Positions 21,177 to 33,098 are shown, counted from the stretch's first letter. The stretch: 64,000 nucleotides of DNA from Marasmius tenuissimus (GCA_029532415.1 JAQOTA010000069.1:2418001-2482000), one strand, 5' to 3'. Notes: generated from the letters alone by a model not told the origin. Program-made: numbers and translations.

Positions 21177-24100
21177 GCTACACGCCTATCAAAGCGATAC
21201 GCAGGCTCAACCCCGAGCCAGCGTACCCAAAGAAATTCCATTGGCGTTCTTTCTTCCCAAGGTTGACCGTTACTTCGAGTACGAGTCAAGGAGACCTGTG
21301 CGTGGAAGATACCCATAACACGGGCATACCAGAATGGATGAGGGTCTTCCGCGTCAGGAGAGTTTACCATTACGAATGAATTTTCTCTTCCCGAGTTTAC
21401 AAGGTCGGAATCCCGCCGAACGTCGTAGGTTGTATAATTGATTCGCATCGTCTTGACCTCGTAGAGCTCGTTTCCAACGATATTGATTGAATCCAGTTCT
21501 TTCTCTGTAAATTTCTCGTCGGTGTCTCCATCGAACGGACGCCGCAGAAGCCTCCGAAGTAGATGCTCCTTCAACCGAACAAAGAATCTCTGGGGTTAGA
21601 ACCGGGGCAACGTTAGTCGATATCGGCACAGTATCTGCCAAGGCACTGACCTTCCTGGCAGGATCCTGTACATTTGCAGCAAGCCATGGCCTTAGTTCGA
21701 AAGAACTGTCGCGACTGCTTGAAATTTGGTGGTGTTGCTCCGGAATGATGGCATCCACGTCGTCGTATGTTGGATCCCGCAGCATGGCATTCCTTCGGTA
21801 TCTTTGTGCAATTTGTCCTGCGGCGTCCCGCTTGTTGGTGAGTCCATAATGCCTTTTGACCTGCTGATGGCACATCTCTCCCTGTTGTGAATTCAGTGTC
21901 AATAAAATGCCTGCGCAGCGGACAAGTAAAGAATAGCGAGATTGAACTCACCACTTGAGTTGAGTAACCATCGGTTGGTCCAAAGATCGGTATTGTGGAT
22001 GTGTAGTCGACTATTGCGTGGAACTTATAGGTATCGAAATTGAGCGTCTTCTTCCGGCGAGCTGAAGAGGCCTGCGAGTTGGAATTTTGGGAACGCTGTC
22101 GTCTAGCGCGAGCCTCGGCTTCTCGTGGGAGTTCTAGTGTGTTGAAATTGGCAGACGAGTCACGGAAAGCTCGAAGAAGATTGCCAAGCTCACGAGAGAG
22201 CTCATTGAGCTCGTCGATAGTGCGCTCTGTGTGGAGCCGCAATTTAGCTATCGCGTGCCATTCTGCAGTGCGATACAGAAGCTTGAGCACTTGTCTATTG
22301 TGCGGTTCTGGTAAGAGATCTTCGAAGACAGGGATTGCACACTAGCCATGATCTATTCAGCACGGGGAGAGCACAGCTAGCAGATTGAAGAGGGCTTACC
22401 TGTAGCAAGTCTTCGAAGTCACGAGCGGCCAGCTTCTTCATCTCCGAGGCGTTATTGGAGAAGCGGCGAATTGTCCTTGAGCTCCCAAATGGTGCAACAA
22501 GCCGATATCTATCCAGAGATCAATGTCAACAATCGCGAATACACACTAGACGGAGTGGGATATACCTTCTGTTGAGCTCCTGAACCAGTGCAGGGCCATT
22601 CGGAGCGGCGTACAGAACACGAATGAGGTGTGTGAACAGTGCCTTCCACACCCCCAACTCGAATTCGTGCAGGAGGTCAACGACCAACATACTGCACGGG
22701 TCAAAGGTTTCGCCGAGCTTGGAGACAAAGGCATTCTGTCCAAGAATGTAGAATCGTTGTAAATATTTATACATAAAACAATGTCGGACGACTCACGATG
22801 GTTGGAACGGCTCAAATACCCTTTAAGAGACTCTCGACGTAGGTGCCCTTGATTGGTTTTCCCAGCTGGTAGATGTATCTCCGGGCAGTAAGCACGGTTT
22901 GTAGAAAGTACCTCCGAGCATTCTGTAGCCTGAATCGAAAGTCAAGCTTCATACCCATATGCCAGAATGAGGCTTTCGGTGTGAGACAACGAGGGCATGG
23001 ACACAGTCCTTTGTCTCGTATATTGGCCAATAGAACTCTAAAGACTGATTAAACACCGGTTTATTGGAGGTAGAAAAGCGCACTTTTCAGGGTAATCGGC
23101 AGAGTAGGTGAATATCCTCGGGAACACCCTCCTCTCAATACCATCCACACATCGGATCACTATTCCATACTTGTACGCATGAACAAACTCGTCTGTGAGA
23201 AGAAAACTCCAGATGGCATGCATAAGCTCCCTGCGACAGTGTGTGAGGATGTCGTCCCGCTGGGTCTTCCACTTTGCACTGTAACACGCTCCGAAATCAT
23301 GGAAGATGTCAGGTAGCTAGACCGCAATCAGCCTTGTATTCACTGGAAGTATTGAAGAAACTATAGTGCTCACCGAGGGTATATATGCAACGTGATGACA
23401 AGCACCACTTGAAGGTTGAGCTCGTATGTACTTGGATAGGTTGCCGAAAAACATGTATATAGGCCAAAGCTTGGCGTCTCCGAAATTGGCTAGCTGTGTG
23501 GCGTCCGACCAGAACATCAATGCTGCCACAACCCGCTCACGCTTGCAAGTAGGGCTACCAGGTGGAAGTTTGGCTCGCTGAATGTTGTCGTGTTCCTTGA
23601 TGAATGCATCAGAGTTATACAGTTCGCTGTATACTCTGGTAGGCTCGTCATCCGTATTGGAGACGTGGAAGAGTTTGAAGGGAGAGAGATGGAATTTCAG
23701 TGAGAGGGGATGAGCGAACGCGGCCTTGATAGTTTCGAGCAGGTCCCGGTAGTATAGGCCATTCACTGCGAATTTCTGGGGTGGGACATCCTTTTCACCA
23801 GAGGGGATGTCGATATTAACGCTGGCCTTCAAAAAGTTGTTGAGATAGGTAGCCGATTTCGCCTTTGACTGTGCTGTGTCCAGTCGCCGGCTCTCTCGCT
23901 TCGCATTGAATCCGATGAGGTCGTTCGGATTGAAGTTGGGGCGGGATATAATGGCAGCGAGTCGGTCCATCTCTGAGTATGTCTTTGCCGAGCCACCAGT
24001 ATTCGCCCATTTCATGAGGAGGTGGACTGCCATTGATTTAAAGGGCCAAGGCGGCTCTGTACTCGTCTCGGTTTGCACCTCTGGAGGTTTGACAAAGCCA

Positions 24101-24815
24101 CCCTCCCCACACCAATGGTAGTTTGCGAGTTCTTCGATAGGTACGGAAAGATCTGGGTCATGTGTTGGACGGTGTAGGTACTCCCGAAGTAGCCCAAATT
24201 TGTTGGTGAGGGTGCGCAAGGTGTCTCTGACAATAAGACGAATTCGCGGGAGACGGCTTGGAACTGCAGAATCGGATGGTGAAGGTACGGCTGGTGCGGC
24301 TTCTGGGAGAGGGTCGTCATGTCGGAATCGCTTTGGAAGCCTTCGTGTTCGCTCAGGTAAACCAGACGGCCGAAGCATTGGGGGTGGCGTAGGCAGCCGC
24401 GGTGGTGACTGAGGCTCAGGTCCCGGAATTGGCGGCGGTGGTGACGGTGGCTGAGAAACCTGCAGAGAACGAGATTGTTGTAAAGGAAATTTGATAGGAT
24501 TCAACGGTAGCCCAGATGGTAGCCATGGGCTTGCAGTGCTTCTGCCAATCGGAGGTGTGGGTATTGCATCATCCTAAGTGTGATCTACTTTCAGCAACAT
24601 TCAGGAGGGCAGAAGTCTTTACTTACCGTTCTCTGTCTGACTCTTTTTTGGGCTTCAACTTCCTCTTGTTTTCGCTTTTGACGGTTCTGCCAGGCTAATG
24701 CCACCTTGGTACTATTCCTGATTGCTTCCTTCTCCTTCTCGCAGGCTTTCTCGTGCTGCCGGAGGCCATTCGCAGAACCAAAGACTGTTTTACACGAAGA
24801 ACAGGGGTAAGCCAT

Positions 24816-25537
24816 TATAGTGAAGAGGATGGAAAGAGTGCCGACGACTAGAACATGAATGAGCTTCATTCGCGCGCTGAACGAGATGAGAGATAACAGG
24901 CAAATGAGCGGCAAGTACAGACTCAGCAAAGCCTCAGTGACGCGAAACCTGCGCAAGGAGTTAGGACACATGTGACCTCGTTGAAACAGGAACAATGGCC
25001 ATTGCAGCGTGGGGCAACCATGGACTACAATCAGGGTCAACTTCGTTGATTTGTTGAGTGGGAAACGTTGGAGCGGAGATCGTTGGGGTTCTGAGATGTC
25101 AACATCAGGGGCAAGTTGTAAAGGTCAATTTCACTTTTTATCTGGGATGGCGGCGGCAGTAGTACAGGATAAGTAAACTGGACATGCTATAAAATAAATC
25201 ATCAGCATCACGAAAGAGAAGAGGCACAAACAGGATACCATGCTTCATCTTCAAAACAGTAACATACTTTTGCATGAGCTTAATGGGGCTGCACCACGGG
25301 CTACAGAACCCTGCAGGGGGACACCACCTCCAACGTCTAATCCAAGTCTAATGTTACCCGATGCCTTGGCTGATACAAAAAGTGGAGCGTAACTTGGAGC
25401 TCTGGAATGCAGACATTTTAGACAATGAGCTGTTGCGTTATCTGAGGCTGAGGGCTATCAAAAGAGCTGGCGTGCTTGAACGAACCTCAAAAACTAGCCT
25501 CCCCAAAAAGCCATTCCAATCAGTCACGCACATAAAA
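24816..25537. other. Divergent promoter region between transposase and DUF6698-like genes
   Basis: The two genes point away from each other across about 720 bp. TATAAAAT occurs at 25188-25195. An in-frame ATG at 25361 would extend the DUF6698-like protein by 59 residues, but that extension has no family resemblance I can see. Confidence 0.4.
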
Positions 25538-27241
25538 ATGCCCGCCGCCTCATTTCCTTCGCAGTCTCCCCCTCCTCAATCTCTTTCCTCACCATCTCCC
25601 CCTCCATCCGAGGTCGAGATCCATAGTCTCAAGCGTCGCCTTGCTCAGGCAGAAGAAGAGAACGAAAAGTTACGAAGAAAGAAACGTAGCGGAACTGAGT
25701 AAGTGGAGGTGATAACGAAGCATTTTACTCACTCACCATTCTCCAATTACAGTCATGAGACGTCTTTGGCCCGAGCGTCCAGGAAATATGTCTCCCTGCA
25801 CACGCCTCTGAAGGTCCTGGTCAACGAGTGGGATCGAAGACTTGATTCAGATGAGGAAAGTGTTGAATTGAACCATGCACAACCAGAAGATAGAGCATTG
25901 GCAAAGGAGTGAGCGCTGTTGATTGTTGAAGTTGGTTGTGGTGCCATGCTGATACTGTCATCCTGTTCAGGCGCGATCGAAACTTCAACGGTTTCAAAGA
26001 GTTGGAAAAACTCTTCGGAAAATCGAACCTAGCTCGGAAGCTGGAAGATCCCAACTTCCTCCAGGTGCTGAAGTCGGTGCGTACATCGTGGTTGACGTTG
26101 AGTCAGATAGTAAAGTGTCACTATTCTTACGCCTGACAATAGTGGGAAAAACTCGGCGATGATGCGCGCGGTACCGATATCAGGAACTGCAAATCCTCGG
26201 TAGCTGATTGGCTCAATGGTATTGACCGCCTCTTCGTTGCCAAGGGCGAAACGCCCGAGTATGTTGACCCATCCTCGCGAGGCAAGCGCAGCTTCAGAAA
26301 CAATATGACTGGCCGTTTACTCTGTCCAATTCATGTCAACTGGGACGATCCTGAGTGAGTTTTCATAAACCCGTACTCCAAAATAACAAGTACTCATCGA
26401 CATCAATCGTCTACCCATTCCTCTAGAGTTCGTCGGAAGATCAAGGATATGGATGGGATTAATTTCCCACCATCACAGCAACTCTACCCGCGTATGCTTT
26501 ACGCAGGCTATAGGGGAAACCCGATGATACCCCACAAGCGATTTTTAATGTCGACTCTGATGGTTCGGGTATGTGTGGTTCTCTATTTCGATTTCGTTAT
26601 GTCTGACCACAAGGCGGTATCAGAGTGTCTCAAGCTTATTTTTACTTCCAATACGTCGGCTCTCAGGCACAATGGTGATGACTCCGACTCCGACGACACG
26701 TCGGAGACTGAGCCTCCTCGAAAACGGCAACGTGTCCTCCGCGAACCAACAAAGAAGAATGTGGCTTCCCGGATTGGGATGACTAGCGTCACTCCCCGCG
26801 CGATTGTATACACTGCTGTGATGGTAGATCCTGCTTAAACTCAATGTTCGACTCTGACTCACTGAACCGTTTCATAGTTACACTTTGCCTTGTCCTCAGC
26901 AGAGTCTTGGAACATCGTGAATGAGGGCTTCAATTATGCCGTCTTTTACGACTTCATTGTCGACTACCTCGAGGTTCATATCAGCCAAGAGCGTCGAAGG
27001 GATCTTTTGAACTGGTGGAACGCGTACGTATAGATCAATTTCTATCCGGCGTTGTATTCACATTCAACTTAGACAAGTATTCCCCGCGAAAAACACCAAT
27101 AGCTCACCGGGAGAGCTTCAGCTGATTGAGGAGGACATGGCTCTTCGAGAGATTTGGTCCGATTGCGCTGTCCTTGCTGCTCAAGCCGGGCAAAAGCGAC
27201 AGCCTGAGGATTCCGACCAGGCGGGGGTCCAGTCGTCGTAA
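25538..27241 (+). CDS. DUF6698-like protein, 431 aa
   Basis: Eight exons (25538-25698, 25753-25908, 25971-26076, 26143-26354, 26427-26568, 26614-26817, 26878-27023, 27073-27241) join in phase to give 431 residues. The N-terminus is Ser/Pro-rich, followed by a short coiled coil (IHSLKRRLAQAEEENEKLRR). The middle holds FPPSQQLYPRMLYAGYRG. The C-terminal part reads MTSVTPRAIVYTA, then HFALSSAESW, FNYAVFYDFIVDYLE and LLNWWNAQVFP, which I recognise as the layout of agaricomycete proteins annotated DUF6698. An acidic/basic linker (SDSDDTSETEPPRKRQR) suggests nuclear location. The biochemical role is unknown. The gene is intact beside a transposase gene and could belong to that element or be a passenger. 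I prefer the ATG at 25538 because the coiled coil follows it directly. Confidence 0.75.
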
Positions 27242-27952
27242 TTTACACTACTAGGAAAAAGTTAACATATCATATGTATTTTATGTATATAAATAAGAAA
27301 CTGGTTTGGAGATTTTTCTACCAATCGCATTTGAGTGATATCGCGTTCAGACCAAATACAGATATGCTAGCGGCAGCGACCCCGGTGTGGCAAACCGTGA
27401 TTCCGTTGTCTTGTCACCAGCTGCCCAAGTTCTGGCTCCACATACGCAGAACTATTCTGGACAGCGTAAGATCACAAGGTGGCGAGATGCCAGTTCTGGA
27501 CCAAGTGTAGTCAGTCTGGTACAGTAGGGCTAGAAGCTACCAACATTACCGTTTACCTCCCTCAAGACATAGGATGACAGCTCGGGACGGCTGGTGATTA
27601 TCGGCTACACAAATTATTCTAGTGGCGCAGAGTTAGAAAAAAATCTAACTGAATGGCGATTGGAGCTCCCCATGCGTGCTCATGACGAAATGGGCTACAG
27701 ATGATAGCAAATGAGGAGGAGCAGTCAAGATGTTGTTTTGCCTCCCTCGTCATATTCGAAGGTATTCCTAACAAATCGGCAGCACGTATGACACCAAATT
27801 ATCACGGATTTCAGGACATGATAATCCATTATCTACTTTCCCGGATTTCTGTGATGAGGTTCAAGTGAAGGCTGGTGCTTACATAGTTGATTGTGAAGCG
27901 CTCGCTATGAGCTGTGACTTCATTGTAACCCGAGTCACATTGTGACAAGACG
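27242..27952. other. Intergenic stretch, nothing recognised
   Basis: AT-rich 3' flank, then unassigned DNA with a tiny hairpin (GTTAG, seven A, CTAAC near 27630). No gene is supported. Confidence 0.4.
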
Positions 27953-27963
27953 TGACGTCTCTT
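27944..27963 (+). promoter_or_regulatory. Conserved GTGACA..GTGACGTCT block, copy 1
   Basis: GTGACA followed by GTGACGTCT within 20 bp. Related blocks lie at 37600-37620, 47760-47785 and 52192-52215, preceded in two of them by TAAGCGC. The LINE inserted within this block. Recurrence upstream of duplicated units suggests a shared promoter element; no factor is assigned. Confidence 0.45.
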
Positions 27964-27965
27964 TA
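27953..27965. repeat. LINE target site duplication, left copy (13 bp)
   Basis: TGACGTCTCTTTA here and at 28831-28843 flank the LINE insertion exactly. Confidence 0.93.
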
Positions 27966-28830
27966 ACTTTTTTTTTTTTTTTTTTTTTTTGTGGAGCGTT
28001 CGCCGTATAGGCAGAGGGGAGCAAACGCATAGCTGTTCCGGGTCGCCAGCGACTCCGACCGACGCCTTGACGTCGGTGCTCTCCCTCCCGCTAGGATGCA
28101 GGGAAACAAGACCCCGCGACTTTCGTACCACCTGGAGAAATGCAATGACGCACGATGTGTGGGACTCGAGGGTCATCTCTGTGTTTTCCAGAAGTCAGGT
28201 GAGCTTACGCGTACCCGGTCTTCCTCCCAGCACTTCACCGATGACTACCCTATACCCACTAAAACCCCAGCTCCGCGTCGCCTACTAGCCGTGCGGAGAT
28301 CCTCGAGTGTATCCTCTGATACTGATTTCCATGTTTCGCGTACTAACTTTGATGATAGGGCCCTCTTCTCATATCTCTTCCTATCCGTCATCAGCCAATC
28401 TAGGTTCATCCTGTTCTTAATGGCATATATCCATTTGTTTTCTATTGCTTTGTGGGATTGCGGGTCCTCTTCGTTTATTACTCGTTGGTTTCTGAGCTTC
28501 CATATGAGGAAGGCTGACTCCGAGATCACGATTTGGAAGAATCTTGAAACCCCAGGTATGTTTTTTCCGTCGTCGTTCGTGAAGCTAATTTGCGCGCATG
28601 CCATAATTAATCCCATCGAGATCACCGGCCATTCTCTCCCAGTTGTGGCCCAGAGCTCTCGTGCTAGTCTCCAGACTTGCTTCCTTCCCGGTGCTCGGCA
28701 TTCCAGGAAGATATGGCGGATGGATTCTGTCTCGCCACAGTACGAGCATTTTGCCCGGTGCTCATATCCCGGGATCTCTTTCCAGAAGTTTCCGGTTCTG
28801 TAGCCGCCGTGCATCAACAGGAATAGGAAA
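27966..28830 (-). mobile_element. 5'-truncated non-LTR retrotransposon (LINE) with poly-A tail
   Basis: The plus strand shows 23 consecutive T at 27968-27990, which is the poly-A tail of a minus-strand element. Perfect 13-bp target duplications bound the insert. About 865 bp of 3' sequence remain; the 5' part, including reverse transcriptase and endonuclease, is missing, as is typical for target-primed insertions that abort early. The coding remnant is listed separately. Resemblance is to fungal Tad/L1-like elements, at superfamily level only. Confidence 0.93.
28245..28817 (-). CDS. C-terminal remnant of LINE reverse transcriptase polyprotein
   Basis: The remnant begins inside the polyprotein because of the 5' truncation; the apparent Met is not a real start. 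It carries the zinc-finger-like CSYCGETESIRHIFLEC (C-x2-C-x7-H-x4-C) typical of the region after the reverse transcriptase domain in LINEs (zf-RVT-like). A Trp-rich helix follows (FLIWKLRNQRVINEE), then a basic tail. No catalytic domain remains, so it is dead as an autonomous element. Confidence 0.85.
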   Translation of the reverse strand: MMHGGYRTGNFWKEIPGYEHRAKCSYCGETESIRHIFLECRAPGRKQVWRLARELWATTGREWPVISMGLIMACAQISFTNDDGKNIPGVSRFFQIVISESAFLIWKLRNQRVINEEDPQSHKAIENKWIYAIKNRMNLDWLMTDRKRYEKRALSSKLVRETWKSVSEDTLEDLRTASRRRGAGVLVGIG

Positions 28831-28843
28831 TGACGTCTCTTTA

Positions 28844-29540
28844 TCCGTAACTACCAACTCAAATTGTGTTCGCAGACCCAGATGCAAGGGAAAAGGGCTC
28901 TTTACGCCTTCATGAAGCTAGAATCGAGGGATTTCAATCTATAGGTACGATTTTGTGCCATTTGAGCAGTCTTTTCGTTTCTAACAGTGCTATTCACTGT
29001 TTTCAGGCCTTCGCTTGTCGCGGTATGCTGGAAAGCAACTGAATCAACCCACAGGAGGAATAAAATCACTATAAAAAGTGAGGAAGGGGAATCCTGTCTT
29101 CCACAAGCTCTCTCGTGCGCCATGGCTCAATTGCTCTCCTGGTACGTTAATCACTCTCACCATGGGTTTCATCCCACTCATCCAATCTGATACTTGCAGA
29201 CCTGAATTGGCAAAACGATGACACCTATAATTTGGCACGACCGATAATATTGAGGCCTCGATGATGGCTAGGCTGCGGTGCGGTAGCTTCTCATTCAGTA
29301 CAGCGGGTGTCTGTGATATCGAGACCTGCAAACACAGCTCGCTCTGCTCTCGGTGGATGTTCGTCATGTGATGGTAGGGAGTAGGGTTTGACTCTATTTT
29401 TGAACATCACTGAAGTGATATTAGATCCCAGACGCAACAAAGACATCAACGCAATCACTCAATCGGATGCCCAGCAGGGTTTCTCGTGCTGCCGCCGACT
29501 CGTTTTGCCCGGAACGTGACCTCACCTTGAAATTGAGATT
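28844..29540. other. Duplicated flank, no supported gene
   Basis: A short motif around ATGGCTCAATTGCTCTCCTG (29121) resembles ATGGCTGAAACGTCTCCTGG near 37878, both followed by GTACGT, a possible exon 1/donor pair. No complete gene model follows on either copy. Confidence 0.35.
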
Positions 29541-29545
29541 TAGCC

Positions 29546-30532
29546 ATGATCGTTACTGAGTATGTGCGTAAACATCACGCCCTTCTTCCCCCCTCCCCTG
29601 ACGACCTCGTTCATCTCTGGTACCCCCACATCGAAGAGAGAAATCCGACTAAAGTCGTAGCAGGCTTATGCCCCGCTACCTCATCGCCGATACCTACGAC
29701 GGAATCAGCCGCTCATGGCTACCGTCCTATCATGCAACCGAAGACCGCGCAGATTGTCTTACGCAATATCTCTCGGTTTTGAGACGTACCGCTGAACCTC
29801 CAGGACGTTGAACGGCGGTACGGCCACTTCCTTTGGGATCTCGTGCCCTACTCTGATTTTACGTCTGGTCGTACCATCGGATTCCCCTGTTGGCTAGTGG
29901 TTGAGAGGTTATTCTCTCTTTTCGTGCCGCCGGGTACAGATTTCGCGGCACCCGTGTGCCAGATGGATGATTCCTGGCTCTTCACGCCTCATAGACATTG
30001 GCCTTCCCAGTGTTCGGCCAGGTGGAGACTTCAATTGTGTTCTCCACTTCAGAACGCCAGCCACATCTCTGGTCTGGCAGGTGTACTCAATGGGCTCGAA
30101 GGCCCAATCTCTCGCACGTCGTGATTCCAATTCTATTCGCCCTCAAATTGTTCTGTCGGTAGACGGAGGGTGGGATGGGGTTCACGTGTCACTCATGATA
30201 AGGGAGCTCTCTGTTGGAGCAGGCTTTGGTTTGGCATACGCTGTTTCGAAGAGGAAGGGCATCCTTACGGTGCCGTGGTGCGGAGAATGACTGGCGTCAT
30301 GGTGGATAGTACTTCTTACGACTGGTGCGTGCAAGGCATGTTTCACTTGAGACCATTTCACTTACATCTTTCGTTTTATCAGCTCTTTATAGCCAGGCGC
30401 TCGCTGGGAAGAATCTCAAGAACACCAGAGCGATCCAATGACTTCTCATTCTCCCTCCCTCTTACTTTCGAGTCGTTGCTGTGGATGTTCGTGCCTGAAG
30501 TGGCTCTAACCCTAACCCAAGATGATCTGTGA
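29546..30532 (+). pseudogene. Degenerate unknown gene upstream of MYND copy A
   Basis: Protein-like fragments occur in changing frames (for example FLWDLVPYSDF near 29840, and GAVVRRMTGVMVDSTSYDW near 30275). The segment near 30275-30320 matches GVVVREMVTGGMGDG near 39940-39990, which lies the same way upstream of MYND copy B. Frames are broken in both. I cannot assign a family. It may be a decayed gene that was duplicated together with the MYND gene. Confidence 0.35.
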
Positions 30533-31011
30533 GTCGTCCGGACGTTTCTCTTGACGGATTAGCTACTCATACGATGGAACAGGTGTCTTGATTACCTCAG
30601 AAGCAGGGCAGTAGGACGAGAAGGCAGTGGAGGCTTTTCTTCGAGCTCGTTAGCTGGTAGCTGGAACAGAACCACGCAGTACTGTATTTGTAGACGTGAA
30701 ACTTGGATTGTTTGCCACCAGAAGACGTAGCTTGTGGCTATTACGGACGAGCGGAGGGCGATTTGAACTCTCCTTTGTGTTTTTTGCTCTCCCCCCGCTG
30801 AGTCAGCCTTGATAGGCAGCATGGCACATGCGAGCGACACGTGGGGCCTTGGATCGAAGTTGTCGAAAATAAGTCCGAAATTTTCTCTCTATCACCACCA
30901 TCAAGGACTCCAGTATTTTTCCGAAGAGGTACTCGTTTGTAGCTACAGTAACACAGCAAAGCGTCGGCTGAATTCCCTCTTACAGTCGAACCTCGCAACG
31001 CGCGTAAAGCT
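30533..31011. other. Upstream region of MYND copy A
   Basis: No gene is seen. It is partly similar to the corresponding DNA before 40739, for example the tracts around TTTTTCTCTCTATCACCACC here and TTTCCTGACCACCATCATCA there. Confidence 0.4.
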
Positions 31012-33098
31012 ATGTACCACAACCCAGATGGTCGGGGGCAATTCCTCACGGCGCCGGAGGCTTTGAGTCGACTTCGCAAGTTGGGCAAACCACCTACCAA
31101 TACTCGGGTAGATTTATCGAACCCCCAACCAGAATTGCTCAGGGTCTTCGGAATCTTAGGCTCGCTTACTCTATGCTTCGACGTCGCGCTTGTTAGAGCA
31201 AACTGGGGATCTCTAATCAATCTATGGGTAAAATTCTTCTTCGAGGAAATCATTCTAGGCGAACCAGAGGTTGCTTCAACTCCGGACGGGATCGAGCTTT
31301 GGGAAAACATTGTAAAGGCTATTGGTGGTTGTGTTGTGCTGGTTATAGACGAGGAATCGATCACCCGCGACAATCCGTACATCGAACACTGTGTCCTTAA
31401 GACATGGTACAGGCTTCTCGACGAACGTCGCGAGGAGTGGGTCTTGTGGTGTTCGGTGATCACAACATTGGCGTTACACAAGGAAGACAGACGGGAGCCA
31501 CTGCGAGTGCCCACCACACACGGCGGAAAAGTACGCGGAACCGAGGAGGAGTATGGGTTGATCATGATTCGTCACATCAACTTCCAGATACTCGAGATTC
31601 CAAAAATGTCAAAAGAGGATATGTGGACATTGAGGAACTACATGTGTATCCTCGCATCTCATGGACACGAGACCGGCAATCCCAACCCACTCTTTCGAGC
31701 AACCGTCGTCAACTACGCGATTCCTGCCCTCATCAAACTGATCTCCACTGCCATGTTCAAATGGGGGATTAAATATGACACCTCTTCCAGAAATCTCGGG
31801 GAGGATGTTCATGGAACGGTCGTGTTCGCGTTGAGATTACTGAATGCCACGCTACGAGACCCAGCATCGGTCATTCTGGCACTCAACTCCGGCGTGTTGA
31901 AGGTCCTCCTGAACGCATACCCATGTTTCCTTTCTTTCGACGACTCCCCCACCCGCCAGCCTCCAGAAATGAGGTTTGGAGATTGGACTCTCTCGGTCTT
32001 GAAGCGTATATCGCGTTTGATGGTTCACCCCGAACCCCTGCGTGCTTTTCTATCGGTGTCTCGAAAGATCGGTGTCGATGGCCCAAAGGGTGATCTTAGG
32101 GTCAAGTCTCCGGCGCTGTGGAACCTCTGGAAGAGTATGAAGGGAAAGGCTACGCTCCTTCGAGACATCAGACGTACTATACGGGAAAATGGCATGGTCG
32201 TGTGTGGCAACGAAGAGCGGGTGAGTGAAGATCTACTCTCTAGAGACTATCGTATACAATTGGGCTTATCGTCTCATGCCAGTGTCCCCTGATATTTGCC
32301 TCATACTCGCAGGTTCAAGCTATGGGTATGAACCCCCACGAGAGGCTACAAAAACGCCGACTTTTGTGTTCTCGTTGCAAATGGGTCACGTATTGTTCTC
32401 ATTCATGCCAAAAGGCGGCTTGGAAGCAGCATCGAAAAGTCTGCGGAGATATGGCAGGAAACAGGCGAGGTGAGTTTCTTATATTCGTCTCGGCTTTCTG
32501 CGGCGTCTAATTGACGAGTAATTGACTCTAAGCTGGCATGTCGGTGGTTCCATCCCATTCGGACACCATATTCTTCGAAGCACTTCTGGTGCATTTTGTT
32601 GGGCAGCATTCCAATTACATTCGGGGCGAGGTCGAACGCTACATGTCCAAACTATCCACGTCAAAGCTCTCTCGAGACCAGCAGCTCATTCGGGAGGGCA
32701 AGAAGAACCCCATCATCTACGTCGACTTTGACACACCCGCGATTCCAACACCGGAGAAGTGTGTTCAGATCCTCGATGTTACCACCCTATCGACTCGTAC
32801 CAAACCGACCATTGCTCCGGTGTGGCTGAAGGCGTGCTCGGAGACGTGGTATCACGCTGGGATGGACAAGAGTCTGATTATGGCAATCGTGGCGTTTCCG
32901 ACGAACGAGAGCGACGTTTGGCCAGTGCAGAGTCTGCTCCGTGCGGGGCGACCTGGACAACCGTACGTTCAGGATCCGGTTCAGAACTCGATTATACAGA
33001 ACGGGACTTGGACGAGGCTCCAAAACGATCTCGAAGTAAAGGCTAGGAAGCAGTCGAGTTTTCGGGTGGACACGTTGAACGACGGTCATTCAAAGTAA
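31012..33098 (+). CDS. MYND-type zinc-finger protein (copy A, intact), 643 aa
   Basis: Three exons (31012-32220, 32313-32469, 32533-33098) join in phase to give 643 residues. About 400 residues of helical, unassigned sequence precede the finger. The finger (around residues 417-445) reads LLCSRCKWVTYCSHSCQ, then KAAWKQHRKVC. This matches the second half of a MYND finger (CxxC, YCx3C, Hx3C). The usual first CxxC is not evident; only a single Cys (VCGNEE) lies upstream. The C-terminal part of about 185 residues (VVPSHSDTIFFEALLVHFVG, PVWLKACSETWYH) is unassigned. MYND fingers mediate protein contacts, so a role in protein complexes is likely but unspecific. A broken paralog lies at 40739-42795 and fragments at 48856 and 57860. 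Confidence 0.85.

Larger units (their letters stand above)
10968..24815 (-). pseudogene. Plavaka-type DNA transposase gene, interrupted by a Ty3/gypsy element
   Basis: The gene starts at 24815 and ends at TAG 10968-10970; a retrotransposon occupies 11581-21176 inside it. Exon 1 (24815-24627) encodes a C2HC-like finger, YPCSSCKTVFGSANGLRQHE then KAC. Exon 2 (from 24573) has a proline-rich stretch and the HWCGEGGFVKPP region. Later exons carry PIYMFFGNLSKYIRAQPSSG, YSADYPEK, CPCPRCLTPK, the strongly conserved DPCSMLVVDLLHEFELGVWK block, RRFSNNASEMKKLAARDFED, TAEWHAIAKLRLHT and YKFHAIVDYTSTI. The C-terminal region is split by the insertion at codons ..FDRRVA / ARLPKIGF.., and continues with FVDRDMFMRYHGGGIGH and an acidic tail. 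These blocks are what I know of Plavaka transposases of agaricomycetes. Bridging the insertion via the 5-bp duplication restores a continuous frame, so the copy was probably intact before the hit. About nine to ten exons; internal boundaries are approximate. Confidence 0.85.

Noticed and set aside
30508..30520. CTAACCCTAACCC, like two telomere repeats (also at 40190)
   Set aside because: Only two repeat units, and the same short motif is in both copies of a duplicated segment; too short to call an interstitial telomere.
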